From assembly GCF_021012795.1 (NCBI RefSeq), contig NZ_VFYU01000018.1, positions 1-64,000 of the forward strand: 64,000 bases of DNA, written 5' to 3'. Of the stretch, positions 46,791 to 55,890 are shown one piece after another. The notes under the pieces are model-generated. The model saw only the letters and a program-made list of their open reading frames with translations, had not been told where the DNA came from and searched no databases. The stretch comes from Psychrobacter sp. I-STPA10. Lineage in GTDB: Bacteria; Pseudomonadota; Gammaproteobacteria; Pseudomonadales; Moraxellaceae. The translations under genes and the position numbers were made by a program. Position 1 is the stretch's first letter. Each line of letters begins with the position of its first letter.

Positions 46791-47230
46791 AAATAACCTG
46801 ATATTTGGCAAAAAAAATAAGATAAAAATAAATAAGAAACTTACTAATACTCTATATAATATACATCTTGAAGTTATAAATATAGCTCAATCATTAGAAT
46901 CTATAAAATTTAGTCATGTTGATGAGTAGCAAGTTATTGTATGGCATGAAAAAATAGCATTTTAGTAAGTTTTAAGTTTAATAGTAAAATATGATAGCAT
47001 GAGTACTCACTTTCATTTTGCTTGTCTATCATGATAGTGTATAAACTTAGCTACAAATAACTGATTTAAATGCTTGTATCGAGCATACTTTATATAATGC
47101 AAATATAGTGAATATAGAAGTAGTCTATGTTAGGTAAACTGTACAGCAGACGCAATCGTTTTTTTGCATCAACAAAAAGTGATGATACTGATAATAACAT
47201 TATGTATTATATTAAAAGGCTAATCGAACA
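46791..47230. other. Divergent regulatory region of proS and DUF4230 gene
   Basis: About 0.44 kb of AT-rich sequence between two divergent genes. No open frame, tRNA or repeat of the four families was seen. It must hold both promoters. No T-box (a Gram-positive device) is evident before proS. Confidence 0.5.
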
Positions 47231-47905
47231 GTGACGAATACTTCAAAAAATCTTAACAATACTCCATTATCAGATACCAAGCCATCTGCTGACCAGCCTA
47301 TGAGTCTAGGAAAGATGGTTTTATTGCTCTTAGGACTCATGCTGTTACTATTTATTTTTATATCTAAGCAGCCACCAACTGATGAAATAGAAGTTTTGAC
47401 CAGAGAAGGAGTTGTGACTCAAATACAATCACTCAACCGTTTACAAACCACAGCTTTTAGTGTAGACACAATTATCAGTAGTAAAAAACAAGGTAATTGG
47501 TATGCCCTATGGCAAGATGAACAAAAGGGGTTGTTTGTTGCTCATGGGCGAGTTACGGCGGGTATTGATCTAAATAAGCTATCAGCCAGTAATGTGCAAG
47601 TATCAGAAGATGGAAAAAACATTGATATTACCTTACCAAGTGCAGAAGTGTTTGAAGTATATTTAGATAATATAGAAGTTTATGACATTGATACCGGTGT
47701 GTTTGGTCTGGTGAATATAGACCCAAAAATATTTAATCAAGCTCAGATAGCTGGCAAAAAACAGGTACTTGCTATGGCTTGTCGTGGTGGTATGATGCAG
47801 ATGGCAAGTGATAATGCAAAAAAGCAAGTACAAGGACTGTTTGAACTCACTGGTGCAACCGTTACCGTTCATGCATTAAGTGATGGACGCTGTATCAAAC
47901 GCTAA
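47231..47905 (+). CDS. DUF4230-like membrane-anchored protein
   Basis: A 224-residue protein with one span near the N-terminus (MVLLLLGLMLLLFIFI) after a polar 28-residue stretch, then a mostly beta soluble domain: RLQTTAFSVDTIISSKKQ, LFVAHGRVTAGIDLNKL, NIDITLPSAEVFEVYLDN. This pattern is that of DUF4230, a family of unknown function related in form to SPFH-like or inner-membrane beta domains. GTG is the only good start, with AAAGG upstream. Confidence 0.72.
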   Translation: MTNTSKNLNNTPLSDTKPSADQPMSLGKMVLLLLGLMLLLFIFISKQPPTDEIEVLTREGVVTQIQSLNRLQTTAFSVDTIISSKKQGNWYALWQDEQKGLFVAHGRVTAGIDLNKLSASNVQVSEDGKNIDITLPSAEVFEVYLDNIEVYDIDTGVFGLVNIDPKIFNQAQIAGKKQVLAMACRGGMMQMASDNAKKQVQGLFELTGATVTVHALSDGRCIKR

Positions 47906-48399
47906 ATTTTTAATTTATAATTTAGTGTGGGTTATAGTAAGGAAGGTTGTCCTAGTGGTTATCTTAGGAGAGGTACAAAATAATTAAACATAATTATAGG
48001 TACAAAAAAACGTATGAATGCAGCTAATCAGTGATGAAACGGCCACATTCTTCTGCTTATTAGTGAGATATGGTATATTTTGCTAAGCATCATTTTTTCT
48101 CAGTTAAAATAGGATAAATCAGTTATAATATTTCAACTGTGATAATGGCATGAAACATGTTGAGCCATTTTTATGTGATATAAGCAGTTTATATTACTTA
48201 TGAATATATTTTTACTGTTTGTTAATATAATCAATAACTTAATTAGAAATATGGCTTGCTTATCAGGTGGAAGCAAATCTTGGGGTTTGTGTTTTATCTC
48301 ATACAATTATTTTTCTTAAATAAAAACTGAGTAGCTAATATAGTTCTAAATATCAATTCAAATAAGACGATCTATCTATTACTCATAGGAGAGCAAGTC
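47906..48399. other. Intergenic region upstream of GTPase module
   Basis: About 0.5 kb, strongly AT-rich, with no clear frame or repeat. AGGAGA at 48387-48392 is a strong ribosome binding site for the 18-codon frame that starts at 48400. Confidence 0.5.
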
Positions 48400-48456
48400 A
48401 TGCAAGTTATCTTAAATCAATTTATCACTATGTTTGGAATGTTGCGATATGAGTAA
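48400..48456 (+). CDS. Possible 18-codon leader peptide overlapping the next gene
   Basis: ATG 48400 follows AGGAGA at a good distance and encodes MQVILNQFITMFGMLRYE, ending at TAA 48454-48456. The next gene starts at ATG 48449 inside it, in another frame, an eight-base overlap that would couple translation. The larger gene itself has only a GGAA at long spacing. It could be a true micropeptide, a coupling device, or chance. Confidence 0.4.
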   Translation: MQVILNQFITMFGMLRYE

Positions 48457-49726
48457 CTCTGGTACTGCGGGAAGCAGAGAAATAAAAAAAGTAATGCGTA
48501 CAGCATTGATTGGTATTAAGCCTGCAGATTTGATAATGCTTAAAGGCTATCTTAGAGTATTATTACGTTTAGAGGCAGATTTGGAGTGGGTGCCTGCCTC
48601 CCATCCAAGTATAGATTTATATATCATCAATGATGAGTTTCGTGGATCAACCAGTGTCCATAAAATACTTAGAAATCAATCAAAAGACAAAGTGTTGTAT
48701 GTACGGCGTAGCGATAATGCCGAAGGTATGATGTCAGATAATTTGATCATTCTGCCACTACAAGATCTTAAAGCATTAAGCAGTTGGCTTTATAGTAACC
48801 TGCCTTTTTTGCAGAATGATGTGTCTGCATCCTCATCAGACAGTACACAGACTTTAGCTTCTAATAATTCAAATGTTGCTACAACTGTCAAAGAAAGCCA
48901 ACCAGAAACTGAGCAGTCAACTCATGTAAGCTCCAATACAACAACGACATATCCAGCAGATGATAATGGGTTGTTTGCTGTTATTGATGCCATACAAACT
49001 CGTCCAGATGGACTTTATGAGTTGAGTTGTAGTCAAGGTAAGATTGCCTTAGTCAATTTGGCACGTCAACGGATATGGTTGGTCGGTGAAGGTTCAGTGA
49101 CACCTAATGCTTCATGGAAATTGCAACCAACCACTCGAGCTGTATCACCTGATATTAGCAAGAGTATTGACTTATTTCAGTGGTTATGGCAACAGGCATG
49201 GAGTGCCCCTGATAACTTGTTATCGATGATTTCTGATGAAGAAACTTATCAGCTACGCTATTGGCCAAAACCACGTATGACAGGCAAACGTAAAGAGCTG
49301 GCACATCTATTAACTGCAATGGAAGCACAACCAATACTGGTAAGAGACTTAGCCGTCCGTGCAGATACCTCTGTTAATGCTGCCAAAAAAGTGGTTGCCA
49401 GTTTGTTGTTTGCAGGTGGACTGCATGCCGAAACTTATGAGAAATTAAAGAAATTTGGTAATAGTGCTGCAAAGTCTAGCTCTAATATAACATCAAATAG
49501 TTCAACCACAGGATCAAGTACGGGTAGTACACAAAATACACCCAAACCAAGTGTGGCAGTCAAGCAAAAGCGTTCATTCTTGGATGAAATCTTAGCTCGA
49601 AGATCCTCTGGTGACACGTCAGCGGCAGCAACAACTGAATCACAGGCAAATACAGGTGGTAATAACTCTGCTAAAGAAGAGAAACTTGGCTTCCTTGCGA
49701 AGATTAGACGTAAGCTGGGATTATAG
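48449..49726 (+). CDS. Uncharacterised two-part protein beside small GTPase
   Basis: A 425-residue soluble protein. The N-terminal 115 residues form an alpha/beta, response-receiver-like segment (MRTALIGIKPADLIMLKGYLRVLLRLE, IDLYIINDEFRGSTS, DKVLYVRRSDNAEG) ending NLPFL. A Ser/Thr/Asn-rich linker follows (about 120-165), then a second alpha/beta part, then a winged-helix-like unit (LAHLLTAMEAQPILVRDLAVRADTSVNAAKKVVASLLFAGGL). The tail is low-complexity with a basic end. I do not recognise a named family. Same-strand neighbours are an MglA-like GTPase and a Roadblock protein, which suggests one pathway. Confidence 0.75.
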   Translation: MSNSGTAGSREIKKVMRTALIGIKPADLIMLKGYLRVLLRLEADLEWVPASHPSIDLYIINDEFRGSTSVHKILRNQSKDKVLYVRRSDNAEGMMSDNLIILPLQDLKALSSWLYSNLPFLQNDVSASSSDSTQTLASNNSNVATTVKESQPETEQSTHVSSNTTTTYPADDNGLFAVIDAIQTRPDGLYELSCSQGKIALVNLARQRIWLVGEGSVTPNASWKLQPTTRAVSPDISKSIDLFQWLWQQAWSAPDNLLSMISDEETYQLRYWPKPRMTGKRKELAHLLTAMEAQPILVRDLAVRADTSVNAAKKVVASLLFAGGLHAETYEKLKKFGNSAAKSSSNITSNSSTTGSSTGSTQNTPKPSVAVKQKRSFLDEILARRSSGDTSAAATTESQANTGGNNSAKEEKLGFLAKIRRKLGL

Positions 49727-49972
49727 TTTGGTTTTTGCAAAATCTAGCAGCAATTTAGAACATTCTATATTGCTGCTAAAATGAAGGGTTTGTGGTTGAA
49801 TTCTATACAGTTTATAACAAAATGTGTTACTCTATTTTTGATAATGAAAAGAAGTACAATATTATCATTGAAATAAAAAAGTAATGGCATACTGTTTAAT
49901 ATATTTTTTATTGTTTTATTAATTAAGTTGTTAAAATATTATTTATAATAATCAGATAGGTGAAGTTGATAT

Positions 49973-50500
49973 ATGCAACGTTTAAAAATAGTCTTTAGTG
50001 GTCCAATGGGTTCAGGAAAAACACAAGCAATATCTAGTTTGTCTGATGTTCCCGTGGTCTCTACTGAGGTGTTAAATACCGATCTTGATGCACATAGCAA
50101 AATACTGACAACTGTTGGTATGGATTATGGTGAGCTTATTATTGAAGGTGATTCTAATATTGGATTGTATGGCACACCAGGACAAGAGCGTTTTAACTTT
50201 ATTTGGCCGATTTTGGCACAAGGTGCTTTAGGTATTGTGATTTTAATCGATCATTCTGCCAAGGATCCTGTTGCAGACTTGGCTCACTATATAGATACTT
50301 TTAGAAACATCTATGATGGACGCATGGTCATCGGTGTGAGCCAAGTTGATAAGAATCCTGAACTGGATATGGCGGTCTATCGAGACTTTCTACAAGAGCA
50401 AGAATTGTATTTGCCATTATTTCCTGTTGATATGCGCAAAAAAGAAGATGTATTATTACTGGTCGAAACCATCATCTCTTCATTGGAATTAGAAGACTAA
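49973..50500 (+). CDS. MglA-like small GTPase
   Basis: A 175-residue Ras-like GTPase. P-loop GPMGSGKT is at 10-17; switch I carries TTVGMDYGE; switch II is GTPGQERF (67 onward); the base-recognition motif is SQVDK (123-127), a variant of NKxD. In Myxococcus MglA the partner MglB (Roadblock) is its GTPase-activating protein and the pair sets cell polarity and motility. A Roadblock protein is encoded downstream here. A possible role in twitching or surface behaviour is inferred. AGGTGAAG precedes ATG 49973. Confidence 0.88.
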   Translation: MQRLKIVFSGPMGSGKTQAISSLSDVPVVSTEVLNTDLDAHSKILTTVGMDYGELIIEGDSNIGLYGTPGQERFNFIWPILAQGALGIVILIDHSAKDPVADLAHYIDTFRNIYDGRMVIGVSQVDKNPELDMAVYRDFLQEQELYLPLFPVDMRKKEDVLLLVETIISSLELED

Positions 50501-50526
50501 TTAACCATCTGATATTTTGTTGATAT

Positions 50527-50600
50527 TAGAACTGAGGCAAAACACGATATTTGCTTATCAAGTGACTGCAACTGGAAGTTATTTATGAAACTTTTGGAGC
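50527..50600. repeat. Family C repeat, copy 3 (partial, diverged)
   Basis: TAGAACTGAGGCAAAA, CACGATATTTGCTTATCAAG, ACTGGAAGTTATTTATGAAA and TTTTGGAGC match the left half of the copy at 13295-13429 with scattered changes. The right arm is lost. It sits between the GTPase and Roadblock genes. The rest of the gap, 50601-51043, is AT-rich without recognised features. Confidence 0.6.
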
Positions 50601-51043
50601 GATATGGTATAAAGTTAGTCACTTTAGAATATAAAAAATAATTATGACCAACCATATTGTAGTTGTAGCATAGCAAGGAGCTATACCCTTAAAAAGATTT
50701 TTAAGTTAAAGTTGCAAAATGCTAGTATAAAGACAGGTTGCAAATCTGTTATAAATAAAGTTGTTATAAATTACGAAAAATAACTACAACTTATGTTTTG
50801 CAATAATAACAATATCTTTATACTATTTTGATGGCTGCTTTTCTGATAGTTACCTATTTGAGATAAAATTACTGATATAAAGATTATAAAGTCTTTGCTA
50901 GGTTATTCTTAGTTTAGGCTGGGGTGGAAATAATCCTAAATTAAAGATTGTTAAATGATTAAAGATAAGAAAAAATACTTACCTTTATTATTTTATTTGA
51001 ACTTATTTTGATAATTTAAAAACGGATAATGGATAGAGCTTTT

Positions 51044-51484
51044 ATGAGTAATAAACTTTTTCAATTGGATTCTAAACGTGTCAAGCCCAAAGAGGCTTTT
51101 ATTGTCGCATCAAAAGAGGTGCTATATAATTTAGTACACTCTACAAGTGGGATTGAAGGTGTGCTTTTAGCCACTACTGATGGCTTTGAAGTCAGCTCTA
51201 TCTTTCAAAAAGAGTATGATGGCAGCAAATTATCAGCGGTTGGTAGTTCTATACTCGCATTGGTACAAGCATTAACTGCTGAGGCGCACTTAACTGGCTG
51301 TCGTTCTGTCATATTAGATGCACAAGATGGTAAGATTATGATTAGCGCGGTTCCAAATGACAATCAGCCAATGATTGTTATGGTGATGACTAAGCAAAAA
51401 GTACTATTAGGACAAATCATGCATGGCATGAGTAAAGCAATTCATGGTTTGGTGCATTTAGATAGAGAGCACCATAGCGAATAA
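51044..51484 (+). CDS. Roadblock/LC7 domain protein (MglB-like)
   Basis: A 146-residue protein with a Roadblock/LC7 fold: KEVLYNLVHSTSGIEGVLLATTDGFEVSSI, then KLSAVGSSILALVQALTAEAHL, then GKIMISAVPNDNQPMIVMVMTKQKVLLGQI. These proteins form dimers and act on Ras-like GTPases; MglB activates MglA hydrolysis. The GTPase gene lies upstream on the same strand but 0.54 kb away, so it has its own promoter or read-through. ATG 51029 is an alternative start; 51044 was chosen for spacing to AGAG. Confidence 0.85.
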   Translation: MSNKLFQLDSKRVKPKEAFIVASKEVLYNLVHSTSGIEGVLLATTDGFEVSSIFQKEYDGSKLSAVGSSILALVQALTAEAHLTGCRSVILDAQDGKIMISAVPNDNQPMIVMVMTKQKVLLGQIMHGMSKAIHGLVHLDREHHSE

Positions 51485-51858
51485 TCGCTTTTATTTAGCT
51501 TGAGTGGTTTTAAAGTTAGGTGATGGTGACTGGTTAGGCGACTCTGTCTGTATTTTTTTCTTCGACATCAATCATAAATCTTAGCTTAATAAAAAACATT
51601 CATATCCAAAAGTAAAGATCAGCGTCTGTATATACCGATGCTGATTAATGCTGTCCTCATATTGTTAGACATCAAGTCTGTGGATACAAGATCCTCATCC
51701 ATAATCTGACTCATAAATAGAGTTTATTCCAATATTCCACTATATAATCAACAAACACTTGTTAAAAAGATTGTTGTTATCATATATAAATAGCTAGCAT
51801 ATACCAAACCAATCCAAATCTAACAGAAAATTTAACAAAGTATGCTAGGATAATACCG
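51485..51858. other. Intergenic region upstream of trpF
   Basis: About 0.37 kb with no clear frame. An inverted pair ATACCGATGCTGATTAATG is too weak to call a hairpin. I see no trp leader peptide with tandem Trp codons, so attenuation of the trpFBA genes is not supported by the sequence. Confidence 0.5.
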
Positions 51859-52497
51859 ATGATGCAAATAAAATTTTGTGGCTTCACCCGTAAGCAGGAT
51901 GTCAAGCAAGCCGTGGCGTTGGGCGTTGATGCTATTGGCTTGGTATTTTATCCGCCAAGCCCTCGTGCGGTGAGCATAGAGCAAGCAGCGTCTTTGGTGC
52001 AAGCGATACCTGCGTTTACCACGGTGGTGGCGTTAGTGGTCAATATGCCACAAATTGAGCTTGAGACACTGGCTCAGACTATACACTTTGATGTGATCCA
52101 ATTTCATGGAGATGAGACGGCCGAGCAGTGCCAACAGTTGGCAAATACTGTGAATAAACGCTGGATAAAAGCCCTACGTATTAATCAGCAACATGACACC
52201 ATAGCGAGCATTAGTCAGCAGATAGTTAGGTTTGCTGATGCGGGGGCGAGCAGTATTTTACTCGATGCCTATCATAAAGACGCTTATGGTGGTACAGGTG
52301 AGCGATTTGATTGGTCACTCATTCCTAAAAAGTCTGCGTTACCGATTATTTTAGCAGGGGGATTGAGTGCTGATAATGTCGGCAAGACGTTAGATTTGCC
52401 CATACAGGCAGTGGATGTGAGCGGTGGTATTGAGTCAGCAAAGGGCATTAAAGATAGGGCGAAGATGCAGGCGTTTATAGAGGCGGTAAAAAGATAA
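51859..52497 (+). CDS. trpF: Phosphoribosylanthranilate isomerase
   Basis: A 212-residue TIM-barrel enzyme catalysing the third step of tryptophan synthesis from chorismate. The start MQIKFCGFTRKQDVKQAVALGVDAIGLVFYPPSPR is classic TrpF, with the catalytic Cys in KFCG; IQFHGDE, SILLDAYHKDAYGGTGERFDW and PIILAGGLSADNV, VDVSGGIES complete it. It heads trpF-x-trpB-...-trpA on one strand. Two adjacent ATGs (51859 and 51862) are equally good starts. Confidence 0.95.
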   Translation: MMQIKFCGFTRKQDVKQAVALGVDAIGLVFYPPSPRAVSIEQAASLVQAIPAFTTVVALVVNMPQIELETLAQTIHFDVIQFHGDETAEQCQQLANTVNKRWIKALRINQQHDTIASISQQIVRFADAGASSILLDAYHKDAYGGTGERFDWSLIPKKSALPIILAGGLSADNVGKTLDLPIQAVDVSGGIESAKGIKDRAKMQAFIEAVKR

Positions 52498-52546
52498 ATT
52501 TATCATGACAGATGACATGACAGTCAAGTATAAAATAGGATGAATT

Positions 52547-52930
52547 GTGACTCAAAGTATTTTATCAAGATGGTATGTGCTTGGTTTGCTAATAATTTCA
52601 ACAAATAGCTTGGCTGAAAGCTATGATATAAGAGAATGGATAAAAACTCAGCCTCAAATAGTGCAGGATAAAATTGATGTATCAAACTGTCGTTACCCTA
52701 AAAATATCGAAAAACTTGAAATAGTGAGTGTGACCTGTTTGGGTGAAGAGAGGACATCGTTGGTAATTTATAAGGGTAAGTATGGCATCTTAAATGCTGA
52801 AGGTGATTGGGTAATGTTACCTAAATATGATTACATTACTCTTTTTACACAAGGGACAGCCGTTGTCGAAGAGGGTGCACATAAGTTCTTAATTAATCCT
52901 AAAGGTGAGTGGATTGCAGATATTGAATAG
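52547..52930 (+). CDS. Exported WG-repeat-like protein
   Basis: A 127-residue protein inserted between trpF and trpB. The signal peptide ends STNSLA. The mature part carries one or two WG-type repeats (KYGILNAEGDWVMLPKYDYI, then FLINPKGEWIADIE) and two cysteines that may form a disulfide. The start is a GTG at 52547 after AGGATGAATT. WG-repeat proteins have varied functions; this one is not known to join tryptophan synthesis. Confidence 0.65.
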   Translation: MTQSILSRWYVLGLLIISTNSLAESYDIREWIKTQPQIVQDKIDVSNCRYPKNIEKLEIVSVTCLGEERTSLVIYKGKYGILNAEGDWVMLPKYDYITLFTQGTAVVEEGAHKFLINPKGEWIADIE

Positions 52931-52991
52931 TTAGATTTTTGATTTTAAGATTTTAAACAGTTTAATTTTGATAATTGATAGAGTGAAATAG

Positions 52992-54251
52992 ATGATGAGC
53001 GATAATAAGCAAAGCAATATTAGTGAGTTAGGTAATACCCAGCAGTCGGCTGAGGATTATAATCAGTATCCTGATGCCAGTGGGCATTTTGGGGTGCATG
53101 GTGGACGCTTTGTGTCTGAGACGCTGATGGCGGCGTTAGAAGAGCTTGAAACGCTGTATAATCGAGTGAAACAAGACCCTAAGTTTTGGGAAGAGTATCA
53201 TAATGATTTGATTAATTATGTCGGTCGTCCAACGCCTTTATATCATGCCAAACGCCTCTCTGATGAGATTGGTGGCGCACAGATTTATTTTAAGCGTGAG
53301 GATTTAAACCATACTGGCGCGCATAAGGTGAATAATACCATTGGTCAGGCATTGCTGGCGAAGATGTGTGGCAAAAAACGCATCATTGCTGAGACAGGTG
53401 CAGGGCAACATGGGGTAGCAACAGCAACGATAGCCGCTCGACTTGGGCTTGAGTGCATTGTGTATATGGGTGCAGACGATGTGGAACGGCAAAAGATGAA
53501 TGTGTACCGTATGCGTCTGCTCGGCACAAAGGTAGTACCAGTGACTTCTGGCTCACGCACGCTAAAAGATGCGATGAATGAGGCGATGCGTGATTGGGTA
53601 ACCAATGTGGATACCACGTATTATATCATTGGCACAGTGGCAGGCCCGCATCCGTATCCGCTGTTGGTGCGTGATTTTCAGGCAATTATTGGTAAAGAAG
53701 CACGTATTCAGCATTTAGAAAAAACAGGCAAGCTGCCTGATGCCTTAGTAGCGTGTGTTGGTGGTGGCTCAAATGCGATTGGGCTGTTTTTCGACTTTTT
53801 AAATGACAGTGAAGTGGCGTTATATGGTGTTGAGGCGACAGGTGATGGTATTGAAACAGGTCGCCATTCTGCGCCATTGGCAGCAGGTCGGGTAGGGGTA
53901 TTGCATGGCAATCGTACCTATTTGATGGCAGATGATGATGGACAAATTTTGGAAACTCATTCGATTTCTGCAGGTTTGGATTATCCCGGTGTTGGCCCTG
54001 AGCATAGCTTTTTAAAAGATGTTAAACGGGTACAATATGTTGGCTGTACCGATGATGAGGCGATGTGGGGCTTTAAAGAGGCGACTTTAAAAGAGGGTAT
54101 TATTCCTGCTTTAGAGTCCTCTCACGCAGTGGCATATGGGCTAAAACTGGCAAAAACCATGAGTCCAGAGCAATCCATCATTATTAATATGTCAGGGCGT
54201 GGTGATAAAGATTTGCATACAGTGATGAAATACGATGGGATAGAGCTGTAA
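52992..54251 (+). CDS. trpB: Tryptophan synthase beta chain
   Basis: A 419-residue pyridoxal-phosphate enzyme that joins indole and serine. It has the family features [17 protein letters not shown], the Schiff-base lysine in [31 protein letters not shown] (phosphate-binding) and [15 protein letters not shown] 30-residue polar extension precedes the typical start. ATGATG gives two equal starts. Confidence 0.97.
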   Translation: MMSDNKQSNISELGNTQQSAEDYNQYPDASGHFGVHGGRFVSETLMAALEELETLYNRVKQDPKFWEEYHNDLINYVGRPTPLYHAKRLSDEIGGAQIYFKREDLNHTGAHKVNNTIGQALLAKMCGKKRIIAETGAGQHGVATATIAARLGLECIVYMGADDVERQKMNVYRMRLLGTKVVPVTSGSRTLKDAMNEAMRDWVTNVDTTYYIIGTVAGPHPYPLLVRDFQAIIGKEARIQHLEKTGKLPDALVACVGGGSNAIGLFFDFLNDSEVALYGVEATGDGIETGRHSAPLAAGRVGVLHGNRTYLMADDDGQILETHSISAGLDYPGVGPEHSFLKDVKRVQYVGCTDDEAMWGFKEATLKEGIIPALESSHAVAYGLKLAKTMSPEQSIIINMSGRGDKDLHTVMKYDGIEL

Positions 54252-54283
54252 ATTAAAGATGGCTGTAATGAAAGATAGCTGTG

Positions 54284-54829
54284 ATGTATGATTTAGATTG
54301 GCTTATCAAGCAATATCAAAGTAAACAGAAGTTAAAATATGTCTATTTTTGGGGACATAGCAAACGTGCTGATGGTCAACTAACCCATAGCTGTTTTAGC
54401 CAGTGGTGGACAGCCCCATTTGTGGTTGATGGCATTACTTACCCAACTGCTGAACACTATATGATGGCTCAAAAAGCCAAATTATTTGCCGATGAGGATA
54501 GCTTTGCCAAAATCATTGCTAGTTCTCACCCCAAGCAAGCCAAAGATTTAGGCAGAAAAGTGTTGGGATTTGATGAAAAAGTATGGAATAAGCACCGCTT
54601 TGATATTGTGGTGGCAGGTAATCTGGCAAAATTTGGACAATATCAAGCGTTGCAAAATTACTTGCTAGGTACAGGTCAGCGAGTATTGGTAGAAGCAAGC
54701 CCAGTGGATAAAATCTGGGGGGTGGGGCTGGCAAAAGATGATGACAATATTTCCAATCCGCTACAATGGAGGGGACTGAATTTGTTGGGTTTTGCCTTGA
54801 TGGAAGTGCGGGATAGATTGCAACAGTAG
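54284..54829 (+). CDS. NADAR-domain protein (YbiA-like)
   Basis: A 181-residue NADAR protein: KYVYFWGHSKRADGQLTHSCFSQWWTAPFVVDG, TYPTAEHYMMAQKAKLFAD, KVWNKHRFDIVVAGNLAKF, LVEASPVDKIWGVGL. The family includes N-glycosidases of riboflavin intermediates and removers of ADP-ribose from DNA or nucleotides. GTG 54281 and ATG 54284 are both possible; ATG is chosen. It lies between trpB and a toxin pair, with no clear pathway link to tryptophan. Confidence 0.88.
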   Translation: MYDLDWLIKQYQSKQKLKYVYFWGHSKRADGQLTHSCFSQWWTAPFVVDGITYPTAEHYMMAQKAKLFADEDSFAKIIASSHPKQAKDLGRKVLGFDEKVWNKHRFDIVVAGNLAKFGQYQALQNYLLGTGQRVLVEASPVDKIWGVGLAKDDDNISNPLQWRGLNLLGFALMEVRDRLQQ

Positions 54830-54878
54830 CTTATTAGCAACAGAAAACTACTAAAAGAAGGATTTAAGGGGGAATGTG

Positions 54879-55241
54879 ATGCATGCTTATACAATTTATG
54901 TGGAAGACCATGCAACAAACAAATTTTGTGACTTGTTAAGTACTTTTGAACAAGATGAAGTGGTTATCATTAAGCAAACGCGAGTAGATGAATCTTTATT
55001 GACTACATTACCAATTCTTACAGATGCTCAGGATAATGTGAGGACTGACTCAACAAATACTGAATCAGAAAATACTACAGAGAGCCAATCTGAAATGGTC
55101 AAAGTGGAAAATATGAAGATGGAAGATTTGGCGGGAATCTTTTCAAAGTATGTAACGCATAGGATTAGCGATGAAGAAATAGCCGAGGCGGCGGTTGCAG
55201 GTGCTTATCAACAAGGTATGGCAGGCAAAGGTGATGGATAA
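54879..55241 (+). CDS. Probable antitoxin of the second PIN toxin
   Basis: A 120-residue acidic protein starting MHAYTIYVEDHATNKFCDLL with a long, disorder-prone centre rich in Thr, Ser, Asn and Glu, and a helical C-terminus (RISDEEIAEAAVAGAYQQGMAG). It overlaps the PIN toxin gene by eight bases, the usual antitoxin-toxin order. The DNA-binding class is not certain. GTG 54876 is an alternative start. AAGG upstream supports this start. Confidence 0.62.
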   Translation: MHAYTIYVEDHATNKFCDLLSTFEQDEVVIIKQTRVDESLLTTLPILTDAQDNVRTDSTNTESENTTESQSEMVKVENMKMEDLAGIFSKYVTHRISDEEIAEAAVAGAYQQGMAGKGDG

Positions 55242-55641
55242 ACCTATTTTTATTATTGATACCAATGTTTTATTACGGTTTATTTTAAATGATGATGCCA
55301 AGCAGCATGCCAAAGTTAAAAAGTATTTTATCTCGAATGAGCTTTTTTTGTATTTACCCATTATGACTGTGTGTGAAACAATTTGGGTGATAAAAGATAA
55401 AATGAAAATTCCGCGGCAATCAGTTATTCAAATTTTAACAGCACTGGTTGAACAAGATAATATATTGATTGCAACTGAAGCCTTTGATTATGGTATGAAT
55501 TTTTTAAAAAGTGGCGGTGATTTTGCTGATGGGGTAATTGCTTATCAGGCTCATTGTCATGATAATGCCACATTACTTACCTTTGATAAAAAATCGCAAA
55601 AAATTGCCAAACAATTAGCCATTACTTGTATAGAGCCATAA
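55234..55641 (+). CDS. PIN-domain toxin (VapC-like)
   Basis: A 135-residue PIN-domain ribonuclease: IFIIDTNVLLRFILNDD (first Asp), VCETIWVIKDKM (Glu), GGDFADGVIAYQAH (Asp) and LTFDKKSQKIAKQL near the end. ATG 55234 with AAAGG overlaps the upstream antitoxin by eight bases; the frame continues further upstream without a better start. It differs from the VapC at 22523-22918 in its motifs, so the two are separate acquisitions. Confidence 0.85.
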   Translation: MDKPIFIIDTNVLLRFILNDDAKQHAKVKKYFISNELFLYLPIMTVCETIWVIKDKMKIPRQSVIQILTALVEQDNILIATEAFDYGMNFLKSGGDFADGVIAYQAHCHDNATLLTFDKKSQKIAKQLAITCIEP

Positions 55642-55660
55642 ATTGCCCCGATTAGATATA

Positions 55661-55825
55661 AGAACCTGTATTCACAACCCATAATGGTGGCTTTTTGCCT
55701 AAAATAGACGTACTACGGCGTTAAATTTTGGGTTAAATAGAGTGACTATTCGCCCCAAAATTTGCCTTGTATTATGCAATTTTAGTTTAAAACTCCCCTG
55801 ATTTTGGATTATGAATACAGGTTCT
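55661..55825. repeat. Palindromic repeat, family D
   Basis: A 165-bp unit with perfect 14-bp inverted ends: AGAACCTGTATTCA and TGAATACAGGTTCT. Inside, AAATTTTGGG and CCCAAAATTT form a second inverted pair. It lies between the PIN toxin gene and trpA. I found no second copy in the window and no clear target duplication, so it may be a single MITE. Confidence 0.7.
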
Positions 55826-55890
55826 AAAATTAGAAGTGAATTATTCAGCCTAAAAATTTTAAAAGAGATACTTAAAAAAGAGATAATATT

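Noticed and set aside
51485..51858. trp leader peptide/attenuator
   Set aside because: No short frame with adjacent Trp codons or classic alternative hairpins was seen upstream of trpF.
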